Source: F23-D06 sp947165685
GTDB taxonomy: Bacteria; Bacteroidota; Bacteroidia; Bacteroidales; WCHB1-69
Direction: 5' to 3'
Length of the DNA stretch: 64,000 bases
NCBI GenBank assembly: GCA_947165685.1
Contig: CAMVBK010000014.1
Span: 1-64,000, forward strand
Part shown: positions 17,528 through 26,173 of the stretch, piece by piece
Layout: every line of letters begins with the position of its first letter
How positions within the stretch are numbered: position 1 is the first letter of the stretch
Translations under genes and position numbers: made by a program
Notes under the pieces: model-generated
Database searches by the model: none
What the model was told of the DNA's origin: nothing
The model's input: the letters and a program-made list of their open reading frames with translations, nothing else

Positions 17528-17803
17528 CAAAATTAAAGCAAACAAATCAAGAGCCAATTATATTTAACTCGCTAAATATCAAAATGATAAAAGTGACATT
17601 TTTCGATTGAAAAGTTGCTGTTTCCGGAAAGAAAATGGCAAAGTGCAAGAAATGCATAAAACAATATTTAGCGATGCCTTGGATTGACTGTCTGGAATTT
17701 TGGAAGATTTTGTTTGTTAGGGTGCAATTTCCGTTTACCCCTAACCTCGCCCCCGAGCAGATCACCATCGAGAGCGAGCAGCTCCCTATAATTGAAAAAG
17801 TTG
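17528..17803. other. Non-coding gap between divergent genes
   Basis: Apart from the two divergent promoter boxes at its ends, nothing was recognised here. A short stretch near 17745-17785 is GC-richer than its surroundings and could be leftover coding sequence. Confidence 0.5.
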
Positions 17804-17811
17804 TATCTTTG
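17804..17811 (+). promoter_or_regulatory. Promoter box of the Fic gene
   Basis: TATCTTTG followed by CGG, 64 nt before the Fic start codon. Confidence 0.6.
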
Positions 17812-17875
17812 CGGAAAATAAAAATCTGAAGAAAAGGACACGAAAACTTGTCACTCAGGTAGATAGGCAAAAGAT

Positions 17876-19060
17876 ATGATGATCGAAGAACCCATACTCC
17901 CGCAACTTCCCGATTTTGAGGAATACATCCAGCAGGGCGAGCCAGACCGGCGGCAACGCGCCGAAAACTGGCAGATCGCCATCGGCCTGCAGGCGGTAGA
18001 TGGTCTGCACACTTCGGAGTACCTGCAACAGACAGCACGGCAGCATATTGAAGGGAAAATCTCCATTAAGGAGGTTCAAGAGCTTGTCAAAACCTATTAC
18101 GTAAGTAAGAGTGTCCGCACAGATGGAGACAATGATACGGAAGAGGCTGACCGTGTGGCATCAAACATCACCGCTTTGCTCGGCGAGACCACTTTTGCTT
18201 TGACGTACGCGGGGTTAACAGCCATTCATAGACGTATTTTCAATGGTATTTTCAAATTTGCAGGACAAATTCGTGATGTGAATATCACAAAAAAAGAGTG
18301 GGTGCTGGATGGTGACACCGTGAGGTATGTCTCCGCTCCTGACCTCAAACTCGCCATCGAATACGATTTGGAACAAGAGAGAAACTTCAACTACAGCCGG
18401 TTGCCCATGTCTGAAATTGTGCAGCATATCACAAAATTTGTCGCGGGAATATGGCAAATCCATCCATTTAGAGAAGGAAACACACGGACAACAGCTGTTT
18501 TTACCATCAAATATTTGCAAAATATCGGATTTGAGGTAAATAATGACCTTTTCTTTCAAAATTCATGGTATTTCCGCAATGCTTTGGTGAGAGCCAATTA
18601 TCAAAATGTACAGAAAAACGTGGATTATTCTCCGCAATATTTAGAATTGTTCTTCCGAAATCTATTAATGGGTGAACACAATGAGTTACGAAACCGCTAT
18701 TTGCACATCCGTTGGAACACCCCCACAAGCACCCCCTCAAGTACCCCCACAAGCTCGCTTCATAATGAAGGCAACAAATTTTATACGGACAATGATAATA
18801 TAAAACGTGTTGTCAATGCGCTTGGAACACAGCAAATGTCTGTAAAAGAATTACTTGTAGCTGTAAATTTGAAAGATCGGAAAAACTTCATCGAATATTC
18901 ATTAAATCCAGCTATGAAGGAGGGTTTTGTTCGAATGCTTTATCCTGAAAACCCCAAACATCCCCGTCAAAAATACCTTCTAACCGTAAAAGGTATCGGA
19001 CTCTTTCACGAAACTTTAACCTCAACCCCAATAACCCCAATAACCATCAATAACCTATAA
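17876..19060 (+). CDS. Fic-family AMP-transferase with VbhA-like N-terminal segment
   Basis: 394 residues. The Fic motif HPFREGNTRTTAVF (His about 196) is intact, and the flap region 'FKFAGQIRDVNITKK' is present, so adenylylating activity of a target protein is plausible. Residues about 20-75 ('RRQRAENWQIAIGLQAVDGL', 'HIEGKISIKEVQEL') resemble the VbhA-type antitoxin fused at the N-terminus. Its inhibitory motif, normally [S/T]xxxE[G/N], may be represented by LQAVDG, a degenerate form. After a Thr/Pro/Ser-rich linker (about 282-297) comes a winged-helix-like C-terminus. It ends 3 nt before cinA in a TAACC-rich tract. Last gene of the accessory island. Confidence 0.85.
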   Translation: MMIEEPILPQLPDFEEYIQQGEPDRRQRAENWQIAIGLQAVDGLHTSEYLQQTARQHIEGKISIKEVQELVKTYYVSKSVRTDGDNDTEEADRVASNITALLGETTFALTYAGLTAIHRRIFNGIFKFAGQIRDVNITKKEWVLDGDTVRYVSAPDLKLAIEYDLEQERNFNYSRLPMSEIVQHITKFVAGIWQIHPFREGNTRTTAVFTIKYLQNIGFEVNNDLFFQNSWYFRNALVRANYQNVQKNVDYSPQYLELFFRNLLMGEHNELRNRYLHIRWNTPTSTPSSTPTSSLHNEGNKFYTDNDNIKRVVNALGTQQMSVKELLVAVNLKDRKNFIEYSLNPAMKEGFVRMLYPENPKHPRQKYLLTVKGIGLFHETLTSTPITPITINNL

Positions 19061-19063
19061 CCA

Positions 19064-20317
19064 ATGATTCTCATCAACATCGGAGACGAACTCCTCTTAG
19101 GACAAGTCATCAACACCAACGCCGCCTTCATCGGGCAGCAAATGGCCTTAGCGGGCATCGAAATGACCGAATGCGTCACCATCGGCGACGACGAAGATGC
19201 CATTCGCAATACCATCACGAATGGCTTTGAAAAAACCAACCTGATTGTGGTCACCGGCGGGCTCGGACCCACCCGCGACGACATCACCAAAAAGGTGATC
19301 TGCGACTACTTCCACCGCGAATTGGTAGTGGACGAGCCGACCTTGGAGTGGGTGCGCGAGATTTTCGCCGCCCGCGGGATGGAACTCACAGAGACCAACA
19401 GCCACCAGGCCGACGTACCCGACGGCTGCACCGTCCTGAAGAACACCCTGGGCACCGCCCCGGGACTCTGGATAGAACAGGACGGCAAGATTCTGGTCGC
19501 ACTGCCCGGCGTGCCGTTCGAGATGGAAAAACTTATCTGTGAGGAAGTTCTGCCGAGATTGCAGGAAATCTTCCACCACGAGCACGCCGTGCTGTACAAG
19601 GTGCTGCAGTGTACCGGCATCAGCGAGAGCAACCTCTCCGACCAGCTCACCGACTTCGAGGCGCAGCTGCCGGAGAACATCAAATTGGCCTACCTGCCGA
19701 AACCGGGCATCATCCGTCTGCGGCTGACCGCCTCGGGTGCCAACAACGAAGAGCTGCAAACTTCTTTGAACCAGCAATTTGAGAAACTCAAAGCGGAGGT
19801 GGGCCCGTTGGCCTTCGCCGACGAGGACATCCCGATGGAAGCGGTCATCGGCAAGCTCCTGCGCGGGAGCGGTAAGCGCGTGGCTACCGCCGAAAGCTGC
19901 ACCGGCGGCTTCATCGCGCACTTGATCACCTCCGTGCCGGGCAGTTCCGAATATTTCCAAGGGAGCGTGGTCTCCTACAGCAACCAGGTGAAGCGCGACA
20001 TCCTCAACGTGCGGGAGGACAACCTCAAGAAACGCGGCGCGGTGAGCGAGCCGGTCGTCAGCGACATGGCCCTCAACGTCATGGACCTCTTGGATGTCGA
20101 TTACGCCGTGGCCACCTCCGGCATCGCAGGTCCCGACGGCGGCACTGCCGAGAAACCCGTCGGCACCGTCTGGATAGCTGTGGCCACCCCCACCCGACTG
20201 GTTACCAAAGAGTTCCATTTCGGGAAGCACACCGGTCGGAAGCAAATCATTGAGCGGGCCGCCCACGCCGCACTCAACATGCTGCGCATCGAAATCGAGA
20301 AAGACATCCACCGATGA
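19064..20317 (+). CDS. cinA: CinA-like competence/damage protein (NMN amidohydrolase type)
   Basis: 417 residues in two domains. The N-terminal MoaB/MogA-like domain starts 'ILINIGDELLLGQVINTNAAFIGQQ' and has 'VVTGGLGPTRDDITKK'; the C-terminal PncC-type domain (about 255-415) has 'VATAESCTGGFIAHLITSVPGSS' and 'VATSGIAGPDGGT'. The C-terminal domain hydrolyses nicotinamide mononucleotide in known members; the N-terminal domain can act as a pyrophosphatase. It overlaps xerD by 4 bases (ATGA). Confidence 0.93.
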   Translation: MILINIGDELLLGQVINTNAAFIGQQMALAGIEMTECVTIGDDEDAIRNTITNGFEKTNLIVVTGGLGPTRDDITKKVICDYFHRELVVDEPTLEWVREIFAARGMELTETNSHQADVPDGCTVLKNTLGTAPGLWIEQDGKILVALPGVPFEMEKLICEEVLPRLQEIFHHEHAVLYKVLQCTGISESNLSDQLTDFEAQLPENIKLAYLPKPGIIRLRLTASGANNEELQTSLNQQFEKLKAEVGPLAFADEDIPMEAVIGKLLRGSGKRVATAESCTGGFIAHLITSVPGSSEYFQGSVVSYSNQVKRDILNVREDNLKKRGAVSEPVVSDMALNVMDLLDVDYAVATSGIAGPDGGTAEKPVGTVWIAVATPTRLVTKEFHFGKHTGRKQIIERAAHAALNMLRIEIEKDIHR

Positions 20318-21195
20318 ACGCGCAAATCGCCCGCTTCCGGCAATATTTAGTCTATGAAAAAGGCCTCTCGCCCAAGAGCGTGGAGGCCTATTTGCACGAT
20401 GTGCAGCTGTTGGCGGACTTTCTGGGCGAGGACAAAATCGAGAACGCCACCTTTGAGGAGTTGCAGAAGTTCCTGAAACACCTTTACGAATCGGACTTCA
20501 ACGCGCGGTCGCAGGCACGGATTGTCTCCGGAATGCGGGCCTTCTACCGCTACCTCATCTATGCCAACCTGCGGGAGGACGACCCGACGGAACTGTTGGA
20601 TGCTCCCAAAATCGGGATGCATCTCCCTGATGTACTAACCGTTGAGGAAATTCAGGACATCATGGACGTGATAGACTTGAGCACGCCGGAGGGTCACCGA
20701 AACCGCGCCATGGTGGAGGTGATGTACGGCTGTGGCTTGCGGGTCAGCGAGTTAGTGACCTTACGGCTCTCCAACCTCTTTTTCGACGACGGCTTCATCA
20801 AGGTGGTAGGCAAGGGCAGCAAGGAGCGGTTGATCCCCATCGGGACAACAGCCATGAAGATGGTGAACCTTTACATTAACGGAAAACGTAAAGAGCTAAA
20901 AATCAAGAAAGGGGAAGAGGATTACGTCTTTCTGAACCGTCGGGGGGCGCACCTCACCCGCGAGATGGTCTTCATGCTCGTCAAGAAGTGGGTAAAAGAG
21001 GCGGGCATCGACAAGACAGTGAGTCCGCACACGTTCCGGCACTCCTTCGCCACGCACCTCATCGAGGGCGGCGCCGACCTCCGCGCCGTGCAGGAGATGC
21101 TCGGCCATGAAAGTATCACGACTACGGAAATCTACACGCATCTGGACCAGGATTACCTGCGGACGAACATCGCGTTGTTCCATCCGAGGTATTAA
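20314..21195 (+). CDS. xerD: Tyrosine recombinase XerD
   Basis: 293 residues, the normal XerD length. A SAM-like core-binding domain (about 1-90) precedes the catalytic domain with Arg in 'YGCGLRVSELVTL', Lys in 'VGKGSKERLIPI', 'SPHTFRHSFATHLIEGGADL', 'LGHESITTTEIYTH' and the Tyr nucleophile. XerCD resolves chromosome dimers at dif. The coupling to cinA in an ordinary operon and the full-length, canonical motifs argue for the housekeeping recombinase rather than a mobile-element integrase. No dif site was identified. Confidence 0.93.
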   Translation: MNAQIARFRQYLVYEKGLSPKSVEAYLHDVQLLADFLGEDKIENATFEELQKFLKHLYESDFNARSQARIVSGMRAFYRYLIYANLREDDPTELLDAPKIGMHLPDVLTVEEIQDIMDVIDLSTPEGHRNRAMVEVMYGCGLRVSELVTLRLSNLFFDDGFIKVVGKGSKERLIPIGTTAMKMVNLYINGKRKELKIKKGEEDYVFLNRRGAHLTREMVFMLVKKWVKEAGIDKTVSPHTFRHSFATHLIEGGADLRAVQEMLGHESITTTEIYTHLDQDYLRTNIALFHPRY

Positions 21196-21229
21196 TTTCA
21201 ATCTCCGCCCAGGGCGATGTGGGCAAATA

Positions 21230-21276
21230 TTGGAAAAGTGTCATGAATGACAGCTTTTAACCTTGGAAAAGTGTCA
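21230..21276 (+). promoter_or_regulatory. Paired 14-bp direct repeats upstream of a lipoprotein promoter
   Basis: TTGGAAAAGTGTCA occurs at 21230-21243 and again at 21263-21276, 33 bp apart start to start (about three helical turns). The first overlaps the palindrome TGTCATGAATGACA (21239-21252). A promoter box lies 42 nt downstream. This could be a regulator-binding array. Confidence 0.5.
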
Positions 21277-21317
21277 AAAATAGATAGTATTTTTCTTGGA
21301 TAATGAAAAAAAGATAT

Positions 21318-21325
21318 TATCTTTG
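21318..21325 (+). promoter_or_regulatory. Promoter box of the lipoprotein gene at 21347
   Basis: TATCTTTG followed by CAT, 21 nt before the ATG. It rules out the in-frame TTG at 21296 as the start. Confidence 0.65.
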
Positions 21326-21346
21326 CATTCTGAAATACTGAGTGTA

Positions 21347-21943
21347 ATGATTAATAGAAAACTTATTATCCTCTTGTTTCTTGCCATCGCAATACTGCTG
21401 GCAGGCTGCAGGGTGCTGTACGATTTCAAACCCATAAAGCAGTTTGATCAGAAAGAATATGACCAGATGATTACTTCTGTCTTGGACCGGGATTTCAAAA
21501 TCAAACCTATAGTCAGTGAGTACGAGCAGTTTGACGCTTATCGGACGTGCATCCAGGACAGTTTGTGGCAACATCAGACTGCTGTCCAGCCGGTTCAAAT
21601 CCTCTACTTCAAAAAGGATTCGCTTCTCTCCTATCACATCAATTGCACGGCAAAGGGCGGACTCTCCAACCTGAACTGGAATACGGATCAACGGTTTGAA
21701 ACATTCCCGCCGGCGACGGCTGTCCCCATCACTCCGCAAATGCAGAATCTGTCGAAAATCAGAGACATTTACGGAATCAACGACGATTCCGAGTACCTGA
21801 TTGTAGTGTTTTGGACCAATATGCTTCCGAAAATCTCAAAATCGGCCATTGAAACAGTCAAGACCAATTTGCGCGAAAACGGAGCCGTCAAGAAAGCGGG
21901 CATCATGTTGGTCAACACGGACAAATTTTATGTAACGCCGTAA
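21347..21943 (+). CDS. Putative lipoprotein, 198 residues, unknown function
   Basis: A lipoprotein signal peptide (MINRKLIILLFLAIAILLAGC, Cys21) is followed by a soluble alpha/beta-looking domain ('YDFKPIKQFDQKEYDQMITSVL', 'EYLIVVFWTNMLPKISKSAIETVKTNLRENG') that I do not recognise. The stop codon overlaps the start of the following truncated FISUMP fragment by one base (TAATG), so a full FISUMP gene probably once followed in the same operon. Confidence 0.7.
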   Translation: MINRKLIILLFLAIAILLAGCRVLYDFKPIKQFDQKEYDQMITSVLDRDFKIKPIVSEYEQFDAYRTCIQDSLWQHQTAVQPVQILYFKKDSLLSYHINCTAKGGLSNLNWNTDQRFETFPPATAVPITPQMQNLSKIRDIYGINDDSEYLIVVFWTNMLPKISKSAIETVKTNLRENGAVKKAGIMLVNTDKFYVTP

Positions 21944-22068
21944 TGAACCCCACCGCAAAACTTTTCGCCCTCTTCAGTGCACTGGCACTCCTGCTCCCCG
22001 CGTGCGTCACCGTGCGCGACTACGACGGGAACCGCTACCGCACGCTGAAAATCAACGGGATGCGATAA
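21943..22068 (+). pseudogene. 5' fragment of a FISUMP-type lipoprotein gene
   Basis: 41 codons encode a lipoprotein signal peptide and 'CVTVRDYDGNRYRTLKINGMR', then a stop. About 92% of bases match the first 121 nt of the full gene at 28939. That gene continues '...NGMRWMAENLR', whereas this copy breaks off within codon 41 and the following DNA is unrelated. The break lies about 30 bp before the sigma-factor repeat. Confidence 0.88.
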
Positions 22069-22097
22069 TATACGGAAATTCAATTTTTTTGAGATTC

Positions 22098-22775
22098 AGG
22101 GTGTAGTTTTTCATCCCCCTTTGTAGTCAAAAGGAAAACAATGTCTGACAGATGAAGCAGAAAAAAGACAAAGAACAGAAAGAACGCGACTTCGAGCGGT
22201 TAGTGCAGGAGCAGCGGCAGACCATCTACTCGGTGTGCTACCTCTTCGCCAACGACCGGCAAGAAGCGGACGACCTCGCCCAAGAGGTGCTGATACGCCT
22301 CTGGCAGGGCATCGACAGTTTCGAAGGGCGCAGCTCAGCCAAAACGTGGGTCTATCGCGTGGCCCTGAACACCTGCGTGACCTTCGACAAACGCAACCGC
22401 CGCCGTCCCGACTGCGTGCCGTTGGAAATGGACATCGACCTTTTCGCCGCCGAGGAGGCCTGTCCGGCGGCAAGCCGACTGCACAAGCGCATCGCACGGC
22501 TGCATCCCTTCGACCGCGCACTGATTCTGCTTTGGCTCGAAGACCTGCCCTACGACGAGATTGCCGCCATCCTCGGCATCACCGTCGATAACGTCAGCGT
22601 ACGGCTGGTACGCATACGCGAGAAACTCAAATCATTCACCGACTAAACCTCAAAACAGATATGGAACAGTACGAAGACATCAAAAGCGAACTGCAGCAGG
22701 AACTGCACGACCTGCAGCAGAATGTGGAGCAGCACAGCACCTTCAACAGGGAGGTATGGCAGCGTGCGGTGAAAC
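22098..22775 (+). repeat. 678-bp direct repeat, copy 1 (sigma gene and partner 5' end)
   Basis: I see no mismatch between 22098-22775 and 26174-26851. Both copies include 54 nt of upstream region, the complete sigma gene, the intergenic 14 nt and the first 38 codons of the next gene. Weaker similarity extends a few bases upstream. The copies are 4076 bp apart and flank the M16 peptidase gene. Confidence 0.92.
22152..22646 (+). CDS. ECF-type RNA polymerase sigma factor, copy 1
   Basis: 164 residues with sigma region 2 ('VQEQRQTIYSVCYLFANDRQEADDLAQEVLIRLWQ', about 17-51) and region 4 with an HTH ('LPYDEIAAILGITVDNVSVRLVRIREKLK', about 133-161). The short size and lack of regions 1 and 3 fit the extracytoplasmic-function group, which turns on a small regulon when released from an anti-sigma factor. 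The protein is identical to the one at 26228. The membrane protein gene 14 nt downstream is the likely partner. No canonical TAnnTTTG box is seen upstream; the conserved leader may hold a self-recognised promoter. Confidence 0.9.
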   Translation: MKQKKDKEQKERDFERLVQEQRQTIYSVCYLFANDRQEADDLAQEVLIRLWQGIDSFEGRSSAKTWVYRVALNTCVTFDKRNRRRPDCVPLEMDIDLFAAEEACPAASRLHKRIARLHPFDRALILLWLEDLPYDEIAAILGITVDNVSVRLVRIREKLKSFTD

Positions 22776-23242
22776 GGCACAGCAGACACCTCTATATGCA
22801 GAACTTGCTTTCCGTCATATTTTTGGTAGTCATCATAACCGCCAGTAACTTTATCCTCTGTGAATATTGGCCGTGGTGGCTTTTACTCCCCAGTGACCTC
22901 TTTCTTGGCTGGATTACGTTGGACAGTCTTATCGCCACCAACGGTCTCCGAAAAGCCGACGCGCAGAGTCGCGAAGGTCTCCTTTCGCTGCGGGATAGTA
23001 TTCAAAAGAGCACGACCTATTCGAAGCGTAAACGCATTGTCATACAGGTTGTTGGCATAATAATATCATTGTTGATATATGTTTACCTCTTTTTCTACGA
23101 CAGATCAATGTTCTTTACTCTACTAGTCTCCGGTCTTTTGTCCATTCCTGTCGTGATCAAAACCTCCAAGCGGGTAAAGAAACGCTTCGACGAACTCAAC
23201 GAAGAAATCGACGAGTTACTGAACGAATCCCGACCTTCTTAA
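22661..23242 (+). CDS. Four-helix membrane protein, putative sigma-factor partner, copy 1
   Basis: 193 residues. The first 38 (MEQYEDIKSELQQELHDL..., Gln/Glu-rich amphipathic helix) are identical to the protein at 26737. After that come two hydrophobic segments (about 48-70 and 72-90), a soluble stretch with 'GLRKADAQSREGLLSLRDS', two further hydrophobic segments (about 125-165) and an acidic C-terminal helix ('RFDELNEEIDELLNES'). Gene order sigma then membrane protein suggests an anti-sigma role, with the N-terminal segment as sigma-binding part. No recognised anti-sigma domain (e.g. a ZAS His-Cys motif) is present. Confidence 0.65.
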   Translation: MEQYEDIKSELQQELHDLQQNVEQHSTFNREVWQRAVKRHSRHLYMQNLLSVIFLVVIITASNFILCEYWPWWLLLPSDLFLGWITLDSLIATNGLRKADAQSREGLLSLRDSIQKSTTYSKRKRIVIQVVGIIISLLIYVYLFFYDRSMFFTLLVSGLLSIPVVIKTSKRVKKRFDELNEEIDELLNESRPS

Positions 23243-23276
23243 GTCTTAAGTCTAAATTATTATAAAACAAACGTTT

Positions 23277-26105
23277 ATGAAGAAAATCTTTTTGTTGCTG
23301 ATGGCGATGATCTGTGCGTTGACCGCTTTCGCGCAGAAGGGTGACCTGAACCTGAATGATCCCATCAAAGCCGACCCCAACGTGACCATCGGCAAGCTGG
23401 ACAACGGTCTGACCTATTATATCCGCAAGAACACCTACCCGAAGAATCGTGTGGAGTTCCGTCTCGCGGTGAATGTCGGCTCCAACCAGGAGAACGATAA
23501 CCAGCAGGGCTTGGCGCACTTCACCGAGCACATGGCCTTCAACGGCATCGAGGGTTTCCCGGGCAATAGCGTGGTGGATCACTTGCGCAGCAAGGGCGTG
23601 GTGTTCGGTGCCGACCTCAACGCCAACACCTACTTCGACGAGACGGTCTATATGATCCCCATGCCGACGGACGATCCTACCAACATTGACCTCGGCCTCA
23701 AAATCATGAGAGGCTGGGCTGCCGGTCTGCTCTTCGACAACAAAGAAATTGACGAGGAGCGCGGTGTCATTATCGAGGAACACCGTCTCGGTCTCGGTGC
23801 CGTGGACCGTATGCGCAAGGAGTATTGGCCGATCCTGATGCAAGGTTCCCGCTATGCCGACCGTATGCCCATTGGTAAGCTTGACATTCTGCAAACCTTT
23901 GACTACCAAGTCATCAAGGACTTTTACAACGATTGGTATCGTCCAGACCTACAGGCGGTGATTGTGGTAGGTGATATCAACGTGGCGGAAGTGGAAGGCA
24001 AAATCAAAGCTATGTTCGGCAACATCCCCGCCAAACAAAACCCCCGCAAGAAAGAGACCTACGGAATCGCCCCCAACAAGGAACCGCTCGTGGCCGTCTG
24101 CACTGACAAGGAAGCCACCGGCAACATGGTGATGGTCATCCGCAAGCACGAACACACTCCGATGAAGACCATCGGTGATTTCCGTGAACAACTTTGCATC
24201 GACCTCTATAACACCATGTTGGACACCCGCTTTACGGAAATGGCGCTGGACCCGAAGTGCCCGTTCATGGGTGCCAACGGCGGATATGGCAACTTTTACG
24301 GTAACACCGATGCTTACGCTTTGGAAGCCATAGCTAAGGAAAACCGCATTCCCGATGCGCTGCGCGCGCTCCTGCAAGAGGACTACCGCGTGCTGAAATA
24401 CGGTTTCCTGCAGACCGAACTCGATCGTGCCAAAGAGGAACTCCTGGAGCTCTACGACAAGGCGGCCAAGGAGGCTGACAAGACCGAATCTGCCAGTTTC
24501 GCCTCCGAATACGTCAACAACTTCCTGCATCAAGACCCCATCCCGGGTGCAAAACGTGAGAACAATTACGCCAAGAAGCTGATGGGAGATATTACCTTGG
24601 AGGAAATCAATGCATTGGCCAAGAATTGGGTGACGGAAGATAATATGGTGGCCGTTGTCACCGCCCCAGACAAAGAAGGCGTCACCGTTCCCGGCAAGGA
24701 CGAGATCCTTTCTATATTGAAAGACAAGTCTTTAACTAATGTACAACCTTATGTGGATACCTATAAGGATCAGGAAATCCTCGAAAAGGAGACACTGAAG
24801 CCCGGCAAAATCACAAATGTGGAGACAATCGAGACCGTAGGTGCCGAGAAATGGACGCTCTCTAACGGCATCACTGTCTATCTGAAGAAAACCGACTATA
24901 AGAACGATGAGATTCTGTTTACCGCCATCAGCAAGGGCGGCAAAACGCTCTATCCCGTGAAAGATCTGGCTTCCGCTGATTTCGCTTGCGACATTATCAA
25001 CCGCGGCGGTATCTCCGAATTGGACTACAACTCCCTGATGAAGAAGATGAAAGGCAAAAACGCCGGCGTCTCCCCGGAAATCAACCTCCTGACGGAAGGC
25101 TTCAGCGGCTCCTCCTCCCCGAAAGACCTGGAGTTCTTCTTCCAGTACCTCAACGCCTTCTTCACCAACCCGCGCATCGACCCCAACGCTTTCGAATTGG
25201 TGATGGACGAGAGCCACGAGGGCATCAAGATGCTCCAAGCACAACCGATGTACCAGTTCTTGGGCCAGTTGATTGAAGCCGCTAACAATAACGACCCCTA
25301 TATGAAACAGTTCTTCTCTTACGATGAGGAATATCTGAAACAGACTGACTTCGATCGCGCCGTGCAGATCTACAAGGAGCGTTTCGCCAATCCCGCTGAC
25401 TTTACCTTCCTTTTCGTGGGCAACTACGACGAAAAACAGATGAAAGAATTCGTGGAACTCTACCTCGGTTCCATGAAGACCGAATCCGGTAAGAAAGAGA
25501 ACTACAACCTCAACGTACTGAAACCGCGTCCCGACAAGGCCTCTACGCAAACCGTTTATGCCGGTACCGAGGAACAGGGCTGGATGGGCATGTTCATCAC
25601 CAACCCCATCGACTGGAGCTACCGCAACGCCATCATCACCGATATGATCGGTGAGGCATTAGACATCCTGTTCGTCAAGATTGTGCGTGAAAAGATGGGC
25701 GATGTCTATTCCCCGACGGTAAGTATGAGCGCCGGCAAACTGCCTCGTCCTGAAATAACCCTGATGATTCTCTTAGGTTGCGACCCGGTGAAGACCGACA
25801 AATTGGCTACTGCCAGCCTCAAGATTCTTAACGACTTCAAGGCCAAGGGTCCAGACAATAAGACCATGGCCCTCATCAAGAAGCAGATGACCAGCACCCA
25901 TGCCAAGAACATCCAATCCAACAGCTTCTGGTTAGGCTATATCAGCGGCAAGGTTATCCAAGATGAGCCGATTATCGCGCCTTCCGAATACGACAACATC
26001 GTCAATTCGGTTACCAAGAAAGAGATGGTCGAATTCATGAAAAAGTACTTCCACCCCGAAATCTACACTCGTGTCGATATGCAGCCGACGACGATGCAGC
26101 AATAG
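23277..26105 (+). CDS. M16-family zinc metallopeptidase (pitrilysin/insulinase type)
   Basis: 942 residues with a signal peptide (about 1-20, ALTAFAQ). The N-terminal M16 half has the inverted zinc motif HFTEH (about residue 82, in 'GLAHFTEHMAFNGIEGFPGN') and the downstream Glu region 'GVIIEEHRLGLGAVDRM'. The second half (about 520-940) is M16-like without the zinc motif, as usual. Likely periplasmic, degrading peptides. It lies between two identical sigma-factor repeats, 34 nt after the first membrane partner. Confidence 0.93.
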   Translation: MKKIFLLLMAMICALTAFAQKGDLNLNDPIKADPNVTIGKLDNGLTYYIRKNTYPKNRVEFRLAVNVGSNQENDNQQGLAHFTEHMAFNGIEGFPGNSVVDHLRSKGVVFGADLNANTYFDETVYMIPMPTDDPTNIDLGLKIMRGWAAGLLFDNKEIDEERGVIIEEHRLGLGAVDRMRKEYWPILMQGSRYADRMPIGKLDILQTFDYQVIKDFYNDWYRPDLQAVIVVGDINVAEVEGKIKAMFGNIPAKQNPRKKETYGIAPNKEPLVAVCTDKEATGNMVMVIRKHEHTPMKTIGDFREQLCIDLYNTMLDTRFTEMALDPKCPFMGANGGYGNFYGNTDAYALEAIAKENRIPDALRALLQEDYRVLKYGFLQTELDRAKEELLELYDKAAKEADKTESASFASEYVNNFLHQDPIPGAKRENNYAKKLMGDITLEEINALAKNWVTEDNMVAVVTAPDKEGVTVPGKDEILSILKDKSLTNVQPYVDTYKDQEILEKETLKPGKITNVETIETVGAEKWTLSNGITVYLKKTDYKNDEILFTAISKGGKTLYPVKDLASADFACDIINRGGISELDYNSLMKKMKGKNAGVSPEINLLTEGFSGSSSPKDLEFFFQYLNAFFTNPRIDPNAFELVMDESHEGIKMLQAQPMYQFLGQLIEAANNNDPYMKQFFSYDEEYLKQTDFDRAVQIYKERFANPADFTFLFVGNYDEKQMKEFVELYLGSMKTESGKKENYNLNVLKPRPDKASTQTVYAGTEEQGWMGMFITNPIDWSYRNAIITDMIGEALDILFVKIVREKMGDVYSPTVSMSAGKLPRPEITLMILLGCDPVKTDKLATASLKILNDFKAKGPDNKTMALIKKQMTSTHAKNIQSNSFWLGYISGKVIQDEPIIAPSEYDNIVNSVTKKEMVEFMKKYFHPEIYTRVDMQPTTMQQ

Positions 26106-26173
26106 GCTTTGGCTTTATAAATCCAGCCTGAATGAGAAATCCCAGAAGTTTGGTATTGCCATTTTTTGAGGTT

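Noticed and set aside
19148..20311. 387-codon minus frame opposite cinA
   Set aside because: Composition typical of an antisense shadow (His/Gly/Val-rich); cinA has complete motifs.
20314..21195. xerD as integrase of a mobile element
   Set aside because: Coupled to cinA by overlap, full-length and canonical; no attachment-site repeats found around it.
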